Positions 37,730-46,136 of a DNA stretch of 64,000 nt are shown piece after piece. Location: the NCBI GenBank assembly GCA_963737575.1, contig CAVTTJ010000009.1:1-64000 (forward strand), written 5' to 3'. Made by a program: the position numbers and the translations under genes. The notes below the pieces were generated by a model that was not told the origin of the DNA, made no database searches, and saw only the letters and a program-made list of their open reading frames with translations. Within the stretch, counting starts at the first letter, position 1. Each line of letters starts with the position of its first letter. Source of the stretch: VRUE01 sp963737575. Its GTDB lineage: Bacteria > Actinomycetota > Thermoleophilia > Solirubrobacterales > 70-9.

Positions 37730-39354
37730 CGCCGGCGCCGCGGCGCGACTCGAAGTGGTGGGGGTGGGGGGACCCGGAGGTCGCGCCCGAGCTCGACGCC
37801 GAGGCGCGCGGGATGCTCGAGGAGTGGGTGGGAAAGCTCGAGCCGGATCCGCTCGCGGCCACGATCGAGGGCTTCGAGCTGCCCGAGGCCGAGCCCCTGC
37901 CGCAGCCCCTTCTCGACGCGGTCGGCGCCGATCGCGTCTTCACCTCGACCGAGGACCGGGTCCGCCACGCGACCGGGTGCGGCTACCCCGACCTCGCGCG
38001 GCTACGGCGCGGCAGCCTCGAGGCCGCCCCCGACGCCGTGCTGCTGCCGGCCGACGCCGAGGCGGTCGCGCGGGCGATCGAGGTCTGCGCGGAGGAGGGC
38101 GTCGCCGTCGTCCCGTTCGGCGGCGGCTCCAGCGTCGTCGGCGGGGTCGAGCCGATCCGCGGCTCCCACCCTCGGCTCATCGCCCTCGACCTCGGCGAGC
38201 TCCGCGCCGTCGAGGTCGACCGCCGCTCGCTGACCGCCCGCCTCGGCGCCGGCCTCCGCGGCCCCGAGGCCGAGGCCGGGCTCGGCGCCGAGGGCCTGAC
38301 CCTCGGCCACTTTCCGCAGTCCTTCCAGTACGCGACGATCGGCGGCTTCGCGGCGACGCGCTCGGCCGGGCAGGCCTCGAGCGGGTACGGGCGCTTCGAC
38401 GCTCTTGTCAGCTCGGTACGGCTGCTGGCGCCGGCGGGGGAGATGCACACGGTCGCGACGCCGCACTCCGCCGCCGGGCCCGCGCTCCGCGAGCTCGTGA
38501 TCGGATCCGAGGGGGTGCTCGGGGTGATCCCCGACGTCACCGTCCGCGTCCGCCCGGCCCCGGCGGTCCGCCGCTTCGAGGCCTGGGTCGCTGAGAGCTT
38601 CGAGGCGGGGGCCGAGATCGTCCGCTCGATGGCGCAGGGCCCCGGGCTTCCGGACGTGATCCGCGTGTCGGACGAGGAGGAGACCCGGGTCTCACTCGCG
38701 CTCTCGGGCCCGCGCGGGGTCGCCGGCCGCCTCTTCGATGGCTACCTGGGCCTGCGCCGGCGCCGCGGAGGCTGCCTGATCGTGGTCGGGATCGACGGCG
38801 AGGAGGAGTCGGTCGCCCGGCGGCGGGCGCTCGCGGTGCGGGCTCTGCGCGCCGGTGGCGCCGCCTACCTCGGCCGGGCCGCCGGGCACAGCTGGGACCG
38901 AGGCCGGTTCGAGGGCCCCTACCTGCGCGACACGCTGATGGGGATGGGGGCGATCGTCGAGACGCTCGAGACGTCTCACACCTGGTCGCGGCTGGGCGAC
39001 CTCCACAGCGCGGTTGCGGACGCGATCCGCGGCGCGCTGTCGGCGCAGGGGACTCCGGGCCTCGCCTTCTGCCACCTCTCACACGCCTATCCCGACGGGG
39101 CCTCGCTCTACTTCACCTACGTCGCCCGCGCCCGGCACGGGGCCGAGCTCGAGCAGTGGGCCGAGGTCAAGCGCGCGGCCTCGGAGGCAATCGTCGCCGC
39201 CGGCGCGACGATCACCCATCACCACGCGATCGGCCGCGACCACCTTCCCTACATGCAGGCCGAGGTGGGAAGCGTCGGCATCGAGGCGCTTCGCGCCGTC
39301 AAGGAGCGACTCGACCCGGCCGGGATCATGAACCCCGGCAAGCTCGTCCCCTAG
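37726..39354 (+). CDS. FAD-linked oxidase of the alkyldihydroxyacetonephosphate synthase (AGPS) type
   Basis: 542 aa. The FAD-binding PCMH domain (~90-270) has VVPFGGGSSVVGG, GHFPQSFQYATIGGFAATRS and AGQASSGYGRFDALV, with the Arg/Ser pattern of AGPS. The C-terminal cap ends with THHHAIGRDHLPY (His498-500), matching the HHH motif needed by AGPS, and a final LDPAGIMNPGKL as in this oxidase family. AGPS forms the ether bond of ether lipids; a related glycolate or lactate-type dehydrogenase is less likely given the HHH. It overlaps the SRPBCC gene. Confidence 0.75.
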   Translation: MTPAPRRDSKWWGWGDPEVAPELDAEARGMLEEWVGKLEPDPLAATIEGFELPEAEPLPQPLLDAVGADRVFTSTEDRVRHATGCGYPDLARLRRGSLEAAPDAVLLPADAEAVARAIEVCAEEGVAVVPFGGGSSVVGGVEPIRGSHPRLIALDLGELRAVEVDRRSLTARLGAGLRGPEAEAGLGAEGLTLGHFPQSFQYATIGGFAATRSAGQASSGYGRFDALVSSVRLLAPAGEMHTVATPHSAAGPALRELVIGSEGVLGVIPDVTVRVRPAPAVRRFEAWVAESFEAGAEIVRSMAQGPGLPDVIRVSDEEETRVSLALSGPRGVAGRLFDGYLGLRRRRGGCLIVVGIDGEEESVARRRALAVRALRAGGAAYLGRAAGHSWDRGRFEGPYLRDTLMGMGAIVETLETSHTWSRLGDLHSAVADAIRGALSAQGTPGLAFCHLSHAYPDGASLYFTYVARARHGAELEQWAEVKRAASEAIVAAGATITHHHAIGRDHLPYMQAEVGSVGIEALRAVKERLDPAGIMNPGKLVP

Positions 39355-39356
39355 GC

Positions 39357-40388
39357 CTAGCCTTCTTCGCCTGCGTTTTCGATGACCGGCCCGGTCACCG
39401 GCCCGCGAAGGACGTCTGTTCCCTTGAACTGCGGAGTCTGTTTCTGTTTCTGCGCCTGGCTGACGGCGACCCGCAGTTCGGCATTGTCGACGAGTGAGAC
39501 TTCCATTTCGTCGAAGCCGCTGGCCAGCAGGCCAAGCGCGGTCGCCGGAACCTGGAACTGGCCGCTGATCGTCCCTGTTTTGGTGACTTTGGTCGCCGCG
39601 ATCGGGATTCGTTCCTGCGGTGAGCGGGCGAGGGAGATCGCGTAGGAGCTTCCGCTCGGGGACGGGGCGAGGTCTTTCGCCGCGACGACAAGTAGGACCT
39701 GCGATTTGAGCCGCCCGAAGATCGCGCGGCCTTCGGCTTTGCTGCCATCCACCGCCTTGAGGACCGCCTGCGTCGGCACCTTCGAGTTCGAGGTGGGTGT
39801 GACCGCGGTCGTCGTTTCCCCCGAGCTGCCCGAGTCGCCGCTGCCGCCGATGTCGATCGCCCCGGTGGCGAACAGGACCAGCAGCACGAGAATCAGCGCG
39901 CAGCCGCCGACCTGGACCAGCAGGCGTTTGTTCTGGAACAGAGAGCCGCCCGGCCTGGGACGTGGTCGGGAGGCTTGCTTCGGCTTCGGCGCGGGCTTCG
40001 CGGGCGCCGGCCGCGGCTCTGGAGCCGGCTCCGACTCCTGCGCCTTCGGGGTCGGCGGGGGCGGGGGGGCCGCGGCGGGCTCCTGCTCACCGCCGTCGAG
40101 CTCGGCGAGCGCGTCCTTCACCTTCGCGCGCACCTCGCCCACACTCAGACCCATCAGGGCGCCGATGTCCTCGTAGCCCTCCTCGCGCTGCGCAAGCAGC
40201 CGCAGCATCGCCTTCTGGTCCTCGCCGGCGGGATCCGGGCCGTCGCCCTGCAGGCCGGCGACCGCGACCCTGACCTTCGCGCGGACCTCGTCGACGCTCA
40301 GACCGGTCAGGGCGCCGATGTCCTCGTAGCCCTCCTCGCGCTGCGCAAGCAGCCGCAGCATCGCCTTCTGATCCTCACTGAGCCCCAT
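39357..40388 (-). CDS. Membrane protein with two tandem sigma-region-4-like HTH units
   Basis: 343 aa. Residues 1-~95 hold two almost identical ~37-residue units (EDQKAMLRLLAQREEGYEDI, then GAL-GLS-EVRAKV) resembling the HTH of sigma region 4. A Pro/Ala/Lys-rich linker follows, then one membrane segment (~155-177) and an extracytoplasmic domain resembling the C-terminus of RskA-type anti-sigma factors. All 16 Glu codons before the membrane are GAG and all 9 after it are GAA. The function is unknown; a membrane-tethered DNA-binding or sigma-sequestering role is inferred. Convergent with the AGPS gene (2 bp gap), with repeat A2 before its start. Confidence 0.75.
   Translation of the reverse strand: MGLSEDQKAMLRLLAQREEGYEDIGALTGLSVDEVRAKVRVAVAGLQGDGPDPAGEDQKAMLRLLAQREEGYEDIGALMGLSVGEVRAKVKDALAELDGGEQEPAAAPPPPPTPKAQESEPAPEPRPAPAKPAPKPKQASRPRPRPGGSLFQNKRLLVQVGGCALILVLLVLFATGAIDIGGSGDSGSSGETTTAVTPTSNSKVPTQAVLKAVDGSKAEGRAIFGRLKSQVLLVVAAKDLAPSPSGSSYAISLARSPQERIPIAATKVTKTGTISGQFQVPATALGLLASGFDEMEVSLVDNAELRVAVSQAQKQKQTPQFKGTDVLRGPVTGPVIENAGEEG
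40121..40223 (-). repeat. Tandem coding duplication, second unit
   Basis: About 103 bp, nearly identical to 40274-40376. The two encode the duplicated HTH units and differ at only a few bases, so the duplication is recent or kept uniform by gene conversion. Confidence 0.85.
40274..40376 (-). repeat. Tandem coding duplication, first unit
   Basis: The partner of 40121-40223, 153 bp apart start to start, in the same frame. The core from CTCAGAC to the final CTC is almost base-for-base identical. Confidence 0.85.
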
Positions 40389-40392
40389 TACA

Positions 40393-40452
40393 AAGTCTCG
40401 TGCTTCGCTCGCTGCGCGAAGAACCAGAGATGCACGCTTGCTCGCTCCGCCC
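40393..40452 (-). repeat. GAGCGAGC-type palindromic repeat, copy A2
   Basis: On the minus strand this reads ATGAGGGCGGAGCGAGCAAG, then CGTGCAT and TTCTTCGCGCAGCGAGCGAA. It is the close relative of copy A1 at 339-403 and lies directly 5-prime of the gene starting at 40388, in the same orientation. Its ATG opens a 19-codon frame ending TAA that overlaps that gene's ATG (TAATG). Confidence 0.7.
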
Positions 40453-40496
40453 TCATGGACCGGACAGCCTACCCGTGCGGGTAGGGTCCGCGGTCG

Positions 40497-40904
40497 GTGT
40501 CAGACAACCTTCCCGAGACCTTAGGATTCGCCGAACTGGTCGGCGTCGAGTGGCTCGACGACGACCCTGACCACGCCCGGGCAAGGGTCGACGTCCGCCC
40601 CGACCTCCTGCAGCCGTTCGGCCTGTTGCACGGCGGCGTCTTCTCGACCCTCGTCGAGAGCGTCTGCTCACGCGCGACGGCGCTCGCCGTGCTGGATGAC
40701 GGGATGGCGGCGATGGGTCAGGCGATCAACGTCAACTTCATGCGCCCGGTCCTCGAGGGGTCGGCCGAGGTACGGGCCCGAGCACGGCACCGCGGCAGCA
40801 CGACCTGGGTCTGGGAGGCGGAGGTCGTCGACTCCGAGGAGCGCCTCTGCGCGCTGGCGCAGATGACGATCGCGGTCAGGCCTATCCGCCGAACCGATTC
40901 GTGA
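40497..40904 (+). CDS. PaaI-family acyl-CoA thioesterase
   Basis: 135 aa, a hotdog fold. The family signature QPFGLLHGGVFSTLVESVCS carries the HGG turn and the acidic active-site residue. NVNFMRPVLEGSAEVRARA and the strand VWEAEVVDSEERLCALAQMT follow. It hydrolyses aromatic or medium-chain acyl-CoA thioesters; the exact substrate is unknown. GTG start at 40497. The 3-prime end overlaps nadE (opposite strand) by 23 bp. Confidence 0.85.
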   Translation: MSDNLPETLGFAELVGVEWLDDDPDHARARVDVRPDLLQPFGLLHGGVFSTLVESVCSRATALAVLDDGMAAMGQAINVNFMRPVLEGSAEVRARARHRGSTTWVWEAEVVDSEERLCALAQMTIAVRPIRRTDS

Positions 40905-42552
40905 TCGGCAGCCGGCGATCGCGGCCGAACGCCTTCGGGGTGATCCTGATCCCGGGCGCCGCCTGACGGCGCTTGTACTCGGAGTGGTCGACCATCCGCA
41001 CGACTTCGTCGACCACCGCGGAGGGAAGCCCGGCCTCGATCATCTCCTCGCGGCCCAGGTCGCGCTCGACATAGGCCTCCAGCACCCGGTCGAGTAGGTC
41101 ATACGGCGGCAGCGAGTCGGAGTCGAGCTGGTCGGGCCGAAGCTCGGCGGAGGGCGGCCGCTCGAGGACCGATGCGGGGACCAGGTCGCGCCCCTCCCTC
41201 TCGTTGCGTTGTTCGACTAGCTCGTAGACGAGGGTCTTCGGCACGTCCTTGATCACGGCGAAGCCGCCGGCCATGTCGCCGTAGAGGGTCGCGTAGCCGA
41301 CCGACATCTCGCTCTTGTTGCCTGTCGTGAGGACGAGCCAGCCGTGCTGGTTGGAGAGCGCCATCATGATGTTGCCCCGAATCCGCGCCTGCAGGTTCTC
41401 CGCAGCGAGGTCCGGCTCGGAGGGCCGGGTCGGGTCGCGGGGGAGGGGCTCGGGGTCGCCGCTGCCGGCGCCGGGGCCGGCGAAGGCCTCGGCGAGGGCA
41501 CCCTCGTAGGAGCCCATCGTCGCCTCGATCGGGATCTCGATCAGCTCGGCGCCGATGTTGGCGGCGATCGCCCGGGCGTCGGCCTGGGTCTCGGTGCTCG
41601 AGTGGGGGGATGGCATGACGACGCAGCTGACGTTCTCGGGCCCGAGCGCGTCGGCGGCGAGAACCGCCACCAGGGCCGAGTCGATTCCGCCCGAGAGGGC
41701 GACCCCGACGTGGCGGAAGCCGTTCTTGCCGACGTAGTCGCGCAGGCCCAGTACGAGGGCCGCGTAGACCTCGATGATGTCGTCGAGCGGCTCGCGGAGG
41801 GTCCCGGGACCGGAGCCGGGGACCTCGCAGAGCAGCAGCTCCTCCTCGAACTGGGCCGCGCGCGCGATCACCTCACCCGACGGCGCGACGACGAAGCTGT
41901 GGCCGTCGAAGACGAGCTCGTCCTGGCCGCCGACCAGGTTGCAGAATGCGAGGTGGGCGCCATAGGCGAGCGCCCGTTCGGCGAACATCGCTTCGCGCTC
42001 GCGGCCCTTGCCGCGGTGGTAGGGGGATCCCGAGGGGTTTGCGATCAGCGTCGCGCCCTCATCGGCCTCCACCGAGGCGGGAGGGCCCTCGACCCAGACG
42101 TCCTCGCAGATGGTCAGGCCGACCCTCACCCCGGCGACCTCGACGCTCATCGGATCGTCGCGCGGCGCGAAGTAGCGCTGCTCGTCGAAGACCGCGTAGT
42201 TGGGGAGGCGGTTCTTACGGTAGACGGCCCGGACGCCGCCATCCGCCAGCACCGCCAGCGAGTTGTGGGCGTGGCGGTACTCGTCCTCGCCGGGGGCGGG
42301 CTCGGCGTAGCCGACGAGGGCGGTGATCCCGGTCACCGACTGCGCCAGCTCGCCCACGGCGCGGCTCCCCGCCTCGACGAAGTGGCGCTTCAGGTAGAGG
42401 TCCTCGGCCGGATAGCCGGGAATCGAGAGCTCGGGGAAGATGACGAGGTCGGCGCCGGCCTCGCGCGCCTGGCCGATCCACTCCGCGACCTTCGCCGCGT
42501 TGCCGTCGATGTCCCCGACGGTGGGGTCGATCTGGGCGAGCGCGATGCGCAC
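40882..42552 (-). CDS. nadE: Glutamine-dependent NAD+ synthetase
   Basis: 556 aa with two domains. The N-terminal nitrilase-type glutaminase has the Glu41-Lys113-Cys149 triad (FPELSIPGYP, YRKNRLPNY, LTICEDVW). The C-terminal synthetase has the ATP-pyrophosphatase loop ALSGGIDSALVAV (287-291) and TGNKSEMSVGYATLYGD. It amidates deamido-NAD in the last step of NAD synthesis. A proline-rich stretch (PGAGSGDPEPLPRDPTRP) lies within the synthetase domain before ENLQARIRGN. GTG start, abutting the stop of the upstream acyltransferase gene. Confidence 0.95.
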   Translation of the reverse strand: MRIALAQIDPTVGDIDGNAAKVAEWIGQAREAGADLVIFPELSIPGYPAEDLYLKRHFVEAGSRAVGELAQSVTGITALVGYAEPAPGEDEYRHAHNSLAVLADGGVRAVYRKNRLPNYAVFDEQRYFAPRDDPMSVEVAGVRVGLTICEDVWVEGPPASVEADEGATLIANPSGSPYHRGKGREREAMFAERALAYGAHLAFCNLVGGQDELVFDGHSFVVAPSGEVIARAAQFEEELLLCEVPGSGPGTLREPLDDIIEVYAALVLGLRDYVGKNGFRHVGVALSGGIDSALVAVLAADALGPENVSCVVMPSPHSSTETQADARAIAANIGAELIEIPIEATMGSYEGALAEAFAGPGAGSGDPEPLPRDPTRPSEPDLAAENLQARIRGNIMMALSNQHGWLVLTTGNKSEMSVGYATLYGDMAGGFAVIKDVPKTLVYELVEQRNEREGRDLVPASVLERPPSAELRPDQLDSDSLPPYDLLDRVLEAYVERDLGREEMIEAGLPSAVVDEVVRMVDHSEYKRRQAAPGIRITPKAFGRDRRLPITNRFGG

Positions 42553-43986
42553 CTACTTGACGGGGACGGCGCCGTTCCGGGTGCGTTTGCGCGCGGACTC
42601 GGTGCCCTCGGGGGCGCCCGGCGCGGTGTCGACGATTTCCGCGATCGCCGCCTCGAGGTCGAGCCCGAAGCTGTCGAGGTCGGCCATCGCGTCGTAGTCG
42701 CCGACGAGGCCGAAGTCGATGCTGCCGTCGTAGGACATGATCCCGACGCAGAGCGCCTGGCGGCGGGCTAGCGGCACGAGCGGGAAGATCGACTCCATCC
42801 TCCGCCCTAGGACATAGAGCGGGAACTGCGGCCCAGGGACGTTGGTGACGACGAGGTTGAAGAAGCGCTGGGCAGGCTGCAGGCGCGCCGCCTGCGATGC
42901 GATCGTGGTCGGGGCGAAGTCGGTCAGTTTGGTCAGGATCTCCGCCCCGACCGCCTGGCCGGATCCCTTCAGGTCTCCCATCGTCTCGCTGACCAGGTGG
43001 AGGCGCTCGACCGGATCCTCGCACCAGACCGGGAGCGGCGCCATCATCGCCGAGACCCGATTGCCGAGGGCCCCGTGTTCCTCGGCGGCGCGGATGCTGA
43101 CCGGGACCATCGCCCGCAGCTCGAGCTCGGCCGTCTCGTGGCCCCGCGCCCGCATGTAGTTGCCGAGCGCCCCGGTGACGACCGAGAGGACGACGTCGTT
43201 GACCGTGCCGCCGTGGGCGTTCTTGACGCGCTTGAAGTCCGCGAGGTCGCCGCGGACGAAGGCGAGGCGGCGGTGGGGCCCGATGTCGACGTTGAACGGC
43301 GTGCTCGACGCCGACATCCCGGCCTCGAGCATCTTCCCCGTGGCCCCGATCCCGCGCAGCACCTGGCGCGGGCCGCGCAGGGTCGCGCGGACGCCGCGGA
43401 CGATCTCCGGCGGGCTGGTCAGCCGCTCGCGGATCGCCGAGGCGAGCAGGTCGATGTCGGTCGGCTCCGGTCGCGGCGCCCACTTCGGCGGTCGCAGCGG
43501 CGGTGGCGGCGGGTCTGGCTCGAGATCGAACAGGACCGTCGTGATGTCGACGCCGGATACGCCGTCGACGAGGGCGTGGTGGCTCTTGCCGACGATCGCG
43601 AAGCGGTCGCCCTCGAGGCCCTCGACCAGCCACAGCTCCCAGAGGGGCTTCGAGCGGTCGAGCTGCTGGGAGAAGATCCGCGAGGCGAGGTTCCGCAGCT
43701 GCTCCTCGGAGCCGGGGGCAGGCAGGGCGCTCTGGCGGACGTGGTACTCGAGGTTGAGGTGGGGGTCGTCGACCCAGACCGGGCGACCCTGGCTGAAGGG
43801 GACGAAGCGGAGCTTCTGGCGGAAGCGGGGAACGAGGTGCAGGCGCGACTCGATGTGGTCGCGGAACTCTTCGTGGGTCGGGGGAGAGCCGTCGAAGACG
43901 ATCACCGAGGCGACGTGCATGTGGGCGCCGCCCCGCTCCATATGGAGAAAGGCCGTATCGAGTCCGGTCAGGCGATCCGAGCCCAC
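42553..43986 (-). CDS. Wax ester synthase / diacylglycerol acyltransferase (WS/DGAT)
   Basis: 477 aa from GTG 43986. It transfers acyl groups from acyl-CoA to diacylglycerol or long alcohols to make storage lipids. The catalytic HHxxxDG motif is SHHALVDG, preceded by DRSKPLWELWLVEGL; PLNVDIGPHRR-like FNVDIGPHRRLAFVRGDLAD and NVPGPQFPLYVLGRRME are typical later motifs. The frame is open upstream to 44214, but those residues look non-coding. It abuts nadE. Confidence 0.88.
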   Translation of the reverse strand: MGSDRLTGLDTAFLHMERGGAHMHVASVIVFDGSPPTHEEFRDHIESRLHLVPRFRQKLRFVPFSQGRPVWVDDPHLNLEYHVRQSALPAPGSEEQLRNLASRIFSQQLDRSKPLWELWLVEGLEGDRFAIVGKSHHALVDGVSGVDITTVLFDLEPDPPPPPLRPPKWAPRPEPTDIDLLASAIRERLTSPPEIVRGVRATLRGPRQVLRGIGATGKMLEAGMSASSTPFNVDIGPHRRLAFVRGDLADFKRVKNAHGGTVNDVVLSVVTGALGNYMRARGHETAELELRAMVPVSIRAAEEHGALGNRVSAMMAPLPVWCEDPVERLHLVSETMGDLKGSGQAVGAEILTKLTDFAPTTIASQAARLQPAQRFFNLVVTNVPGPQFPLYVLGRRMESIFPLVPLARRQALCVGIMSYDGSIDFGLVGDYDAMADLDSFGLDLEAAIAEIVDTAPGAPEGTESARKRTRNGAVPVK

Positions 43987-44213
43987 GACCCCATCTTCGC
44001 ACACCCGCGCAGCACGATGGACGGGCGTGGCTTCCGCTTGGTAGAGCGGTTTGCCGCCCCCCGTGCGCCTTGTCGCAGTGTGACGCCCCTCACCCCCGGG
44101 GCCGCCCCGCGTCCCTACGGTGCCCCGTCCACCAAGCAATCCATCTGCCGGTTTCACCGCGGGCCGACCCTCGGCCCGCCGCGTAGGCAGACGAGAAAGC
44201 GGGGACTCCTCCA

Positions 44214-44864
44214 ATGCGACACCTCTTGCCGATGACGCTGCTCGCCGCCGTGCTGATCGCCAGCCCGGCCGCCGCCCTCACCAACGGGGCGCACGACGGG
44301 CACTCGCATGGGCGCGTCGGATCTCACATCTCACTCCACGTCTCGACCCACCAGGCGCTCGGCGAACGGCGGATCATCCTGCGCGGCCGCGTGCGCCCGC
44401 GCGGCTCGCACCGGGTCAAGGTCGTCGTCCACGGACCGCGCGGCGACGTCCTCGGCGCCGGGCAAAGCTCCCGGCGCGGCGCATTCGTGCTGAGGTGGCG
44501 GCCGCGAAGCCTCGGCACCTACCGAGTGCGGGCCTACGGGCTCCACGACCGCCGCGTGCGCGGATCGGTCAGCCCGATGCGCCGGGTCACCGCCTACCGC
44601 TACGCGGATGCCTCCTACTACGGACCCGGCCTCTACGGAAACGGGATGGCCTGCGGCGGCACCCTGCTGCCCGGGACCCTCGGCGTCGCCCACAAGACGC
44701 TCCCCTGCGGAACGATGGTGACGCTCCGCTATCACGGCCGCACGGTCACGGTCCCCGTCGTCGATCGCGGCCCCTACGTCGCCGGGCGAGACTTCGACCT
44801 GACGACGGCGACCCGCGACCGGCTCCACTTCCCGGGGGTCGGGACGGTCCTCTCCAGCCGTTAG
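44214..44864 (+). CDS. RlpA-like secreted protein with double-psi beta-barrel
   Basis: 216 aa with a signal peptide (1-22, ending AAALT). A basic Ig-like stretch (~35-120) precedes the C-terminal double-psi barrel: ASYYGPGLYGNGMACGG, LGVAHKTLPCGTMVTLRY and PVVDRGPYVAGRDFDLT. The two Cys could form a disulfide. RlpA-type barrels are peptidoglycan lytic transglycosylases; the Asp in VVDRGP is the usual catalytic residue. Short convergent gap to dinB. Confidence 0.85.
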   Translation: MRHLLPMTLLAAVLIASPAAALTNGAHDGHSHGRVGSHISLHVSTHQALGERRIILRGRVRPRGSHRVKVVVHGPRGDVLGAGQSSRRGAFVLRWRPRSLGTYRVRAYGLHDRRVRGSVSPMRRVTAYRYADASYYGPGLYGNGMACGGTLLPGTLGVAHKTLPCGTMVTLRYHGRTVTVPVVDRGPYVAGRDFDLTTATRDRLHFPGVGTVLSSR

Positions 44865-44918
44865 TCGGCTCCGCCGGAGACGCCGAGGCGCAGCTGCCCG
44901 GCGTCCGCGTCCCCGCCG

Positions 44919-45977
44919 TCATCCTCGCTCCCCGCGATCATCCTCGGCCTCCTCCTCGGCGAACCCGGCCATGCGCACGCCGAGGAGGCGGACGGGGCGG
45001 GGCGGGGCGTAGGCGCGGAGCAGGTCGAGCGCGGTCGGGACGACCACGGCGGGGTCGTTCGTTCCTTGGTCGACCGTATGGGAGCGGGTGATCGTGGTCC
45101 AGTCGTCGAGCCGGACCTTGATCCCGATCGTCCTGCCCTCGAGGTCGCGCGCGCCGAGCCGCCGGCAGAGCTCCTCGGCCAGATTCCGCAGGGACTCGGC
45201 GAGATGATCGTGGTCGTCGATGTCGGCGTCGAATGTCGTCTCGGTCGACTGCGACTTGGTCTTGTGCGAGAGCGCAACCGGCGTCTCGTCCTCGAACCCG
45301 GCCCGGGAGCGCAGCCAGCCGCCCATCCTCGGCCCGAAGGCCGCCTCGAGGGCCTCGAGGTCGTAGCCGCGAAGCGTGGCCAGGTCGGAGATCCCCATTC
45401 GCTGCAGCTTCGCCACGGTTTTCGGGCCGATCCCGGGGACGAGCGCCGGCGAGTCCGCGGCGAAACGCCCGAGGGCCTGCTCGCGGGAGAGGACGACCAG
45501 GCCGGCCGGCTTGCCGAGCTCGCTCGTGATCTTGGCCAGCAGCCGGTTCTCGGAGATACCGATCGAGCAGGTCAGGCTGGTGTCCTCGCGGATCTCGGCG
45601 GCGATCCGCCGCATCGTCGCCTTCGGCGCGAAGATGCCGGTGAGGTCGATGTAGGCCTCGTCGAGGCCGACGACCTCGACCGTCTCGGCGTTCCGCCGCA
45701 GGATCGCCATCACCTCGCGCGAGGCCTCGCGGTACGCGGTGAAGTCCGGTGGGATGTAGACGGCGTCGGGAAGCCTGCGGCGGGCCGTCGCCGCCGGCAT
45801 CGCCGAGTGGATCCCGGCCAGTCTCCGCGCCTCGTAGCTCGCGGTTGTCACCACCGCCCGCGGCCCGCTGCCGCAGACGACGACCGGCTTCCCCCTCAGC
45901 TCCGGCCTGCGCCGCAACTCGACCGACGCGTAGAACGCGTCCATGTCCAGGTGGGCCACGGTGCGAGCACCATTCAC
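44919..45977 (-). CDS. dinB: DNA polymerase IV (Y-family)
   Basis: 352 aa from GTG 45977. It is an error-prone translesion polymerase. The catalytic acidic residues are in HLDMDAFYASVE (Asp11, Asp13) and GLDEAYIDLTG (Asp106, Glu107). ASYEARRLAGIHSAM is the fingers motif, and SIGISENRLLAKITSELGKP and the helix-hairpin-helix LVPGIGPKTVAKLQRMGI follow. There is no clear C-terminal beta-clamp pentapeptide; the tail is acidic (AEEEAEDDRGERG). Divergent from thrC. Confidence 0.93.
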   Translation of the reverse strand: MNGARTVAHLDMDAFYASVELRRRPELRGKPVVVCGSGPRAVVTTASYEARRLAGIHSAMPAATARRRLPDAVYIPPDFTAYREASREVMAILRRNAETVEVVGLDEAYIDLTGIFAPKATMRRIAAEIREDTSLTCSIGISENRLLAKITSELGKPAGLVVLSREQALGRFAADSPALVPGIGPKTVAKLQRMGISDLATLRGYDLEALEAAFGPRMGGWLRSRAGFEDETPVALSHKTKSQSTETTFDADIDDHDHLAESLRNLAEELCRRLGARDLEGRTIGIKVRLDDWTTITRSHTVDQGTNDPAVVVPTALDLLRAYAPPRPVRLLGVRMAGFAEEEAEDDRGERG

Positions 45978-46046
45978 ACGTCGATCGTAGAAATCGGGCT
46001 GGACGATTTCCGAATCGCGGGGGCCATCTGCTATACCAAGCGGCTG

Positions 46047-46136
46047 ATGATCAGGCGTCACAGGAAGAAGCGCCGCGGGCGTTTCGCCCATGCGGGCGGA
46101 CTGCCTTCGCGAACCCGGGAGGACCAGGGGCGATGA
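46047..46136 (+). CDS. Possible 29-codon Arg-rich upstream frame coupled to thrC
   Basis: ATG 46047 opens MIRRHRKKRRGRFAHAGGLP... whose TGA overlaps the thrC ATG (ATGA). TGCTATACC (46029-46037), an extended -10-like sequence, lies just upstream, so the transcript might start almost at this ATG. It has only one Thr codon, so it is not a classical attenuation peptide. It may be a coupling frame or chance. Confidence 0.25.
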   Translation: MIRRHRKKRRGRFAHAGGLPSRTREDQGR

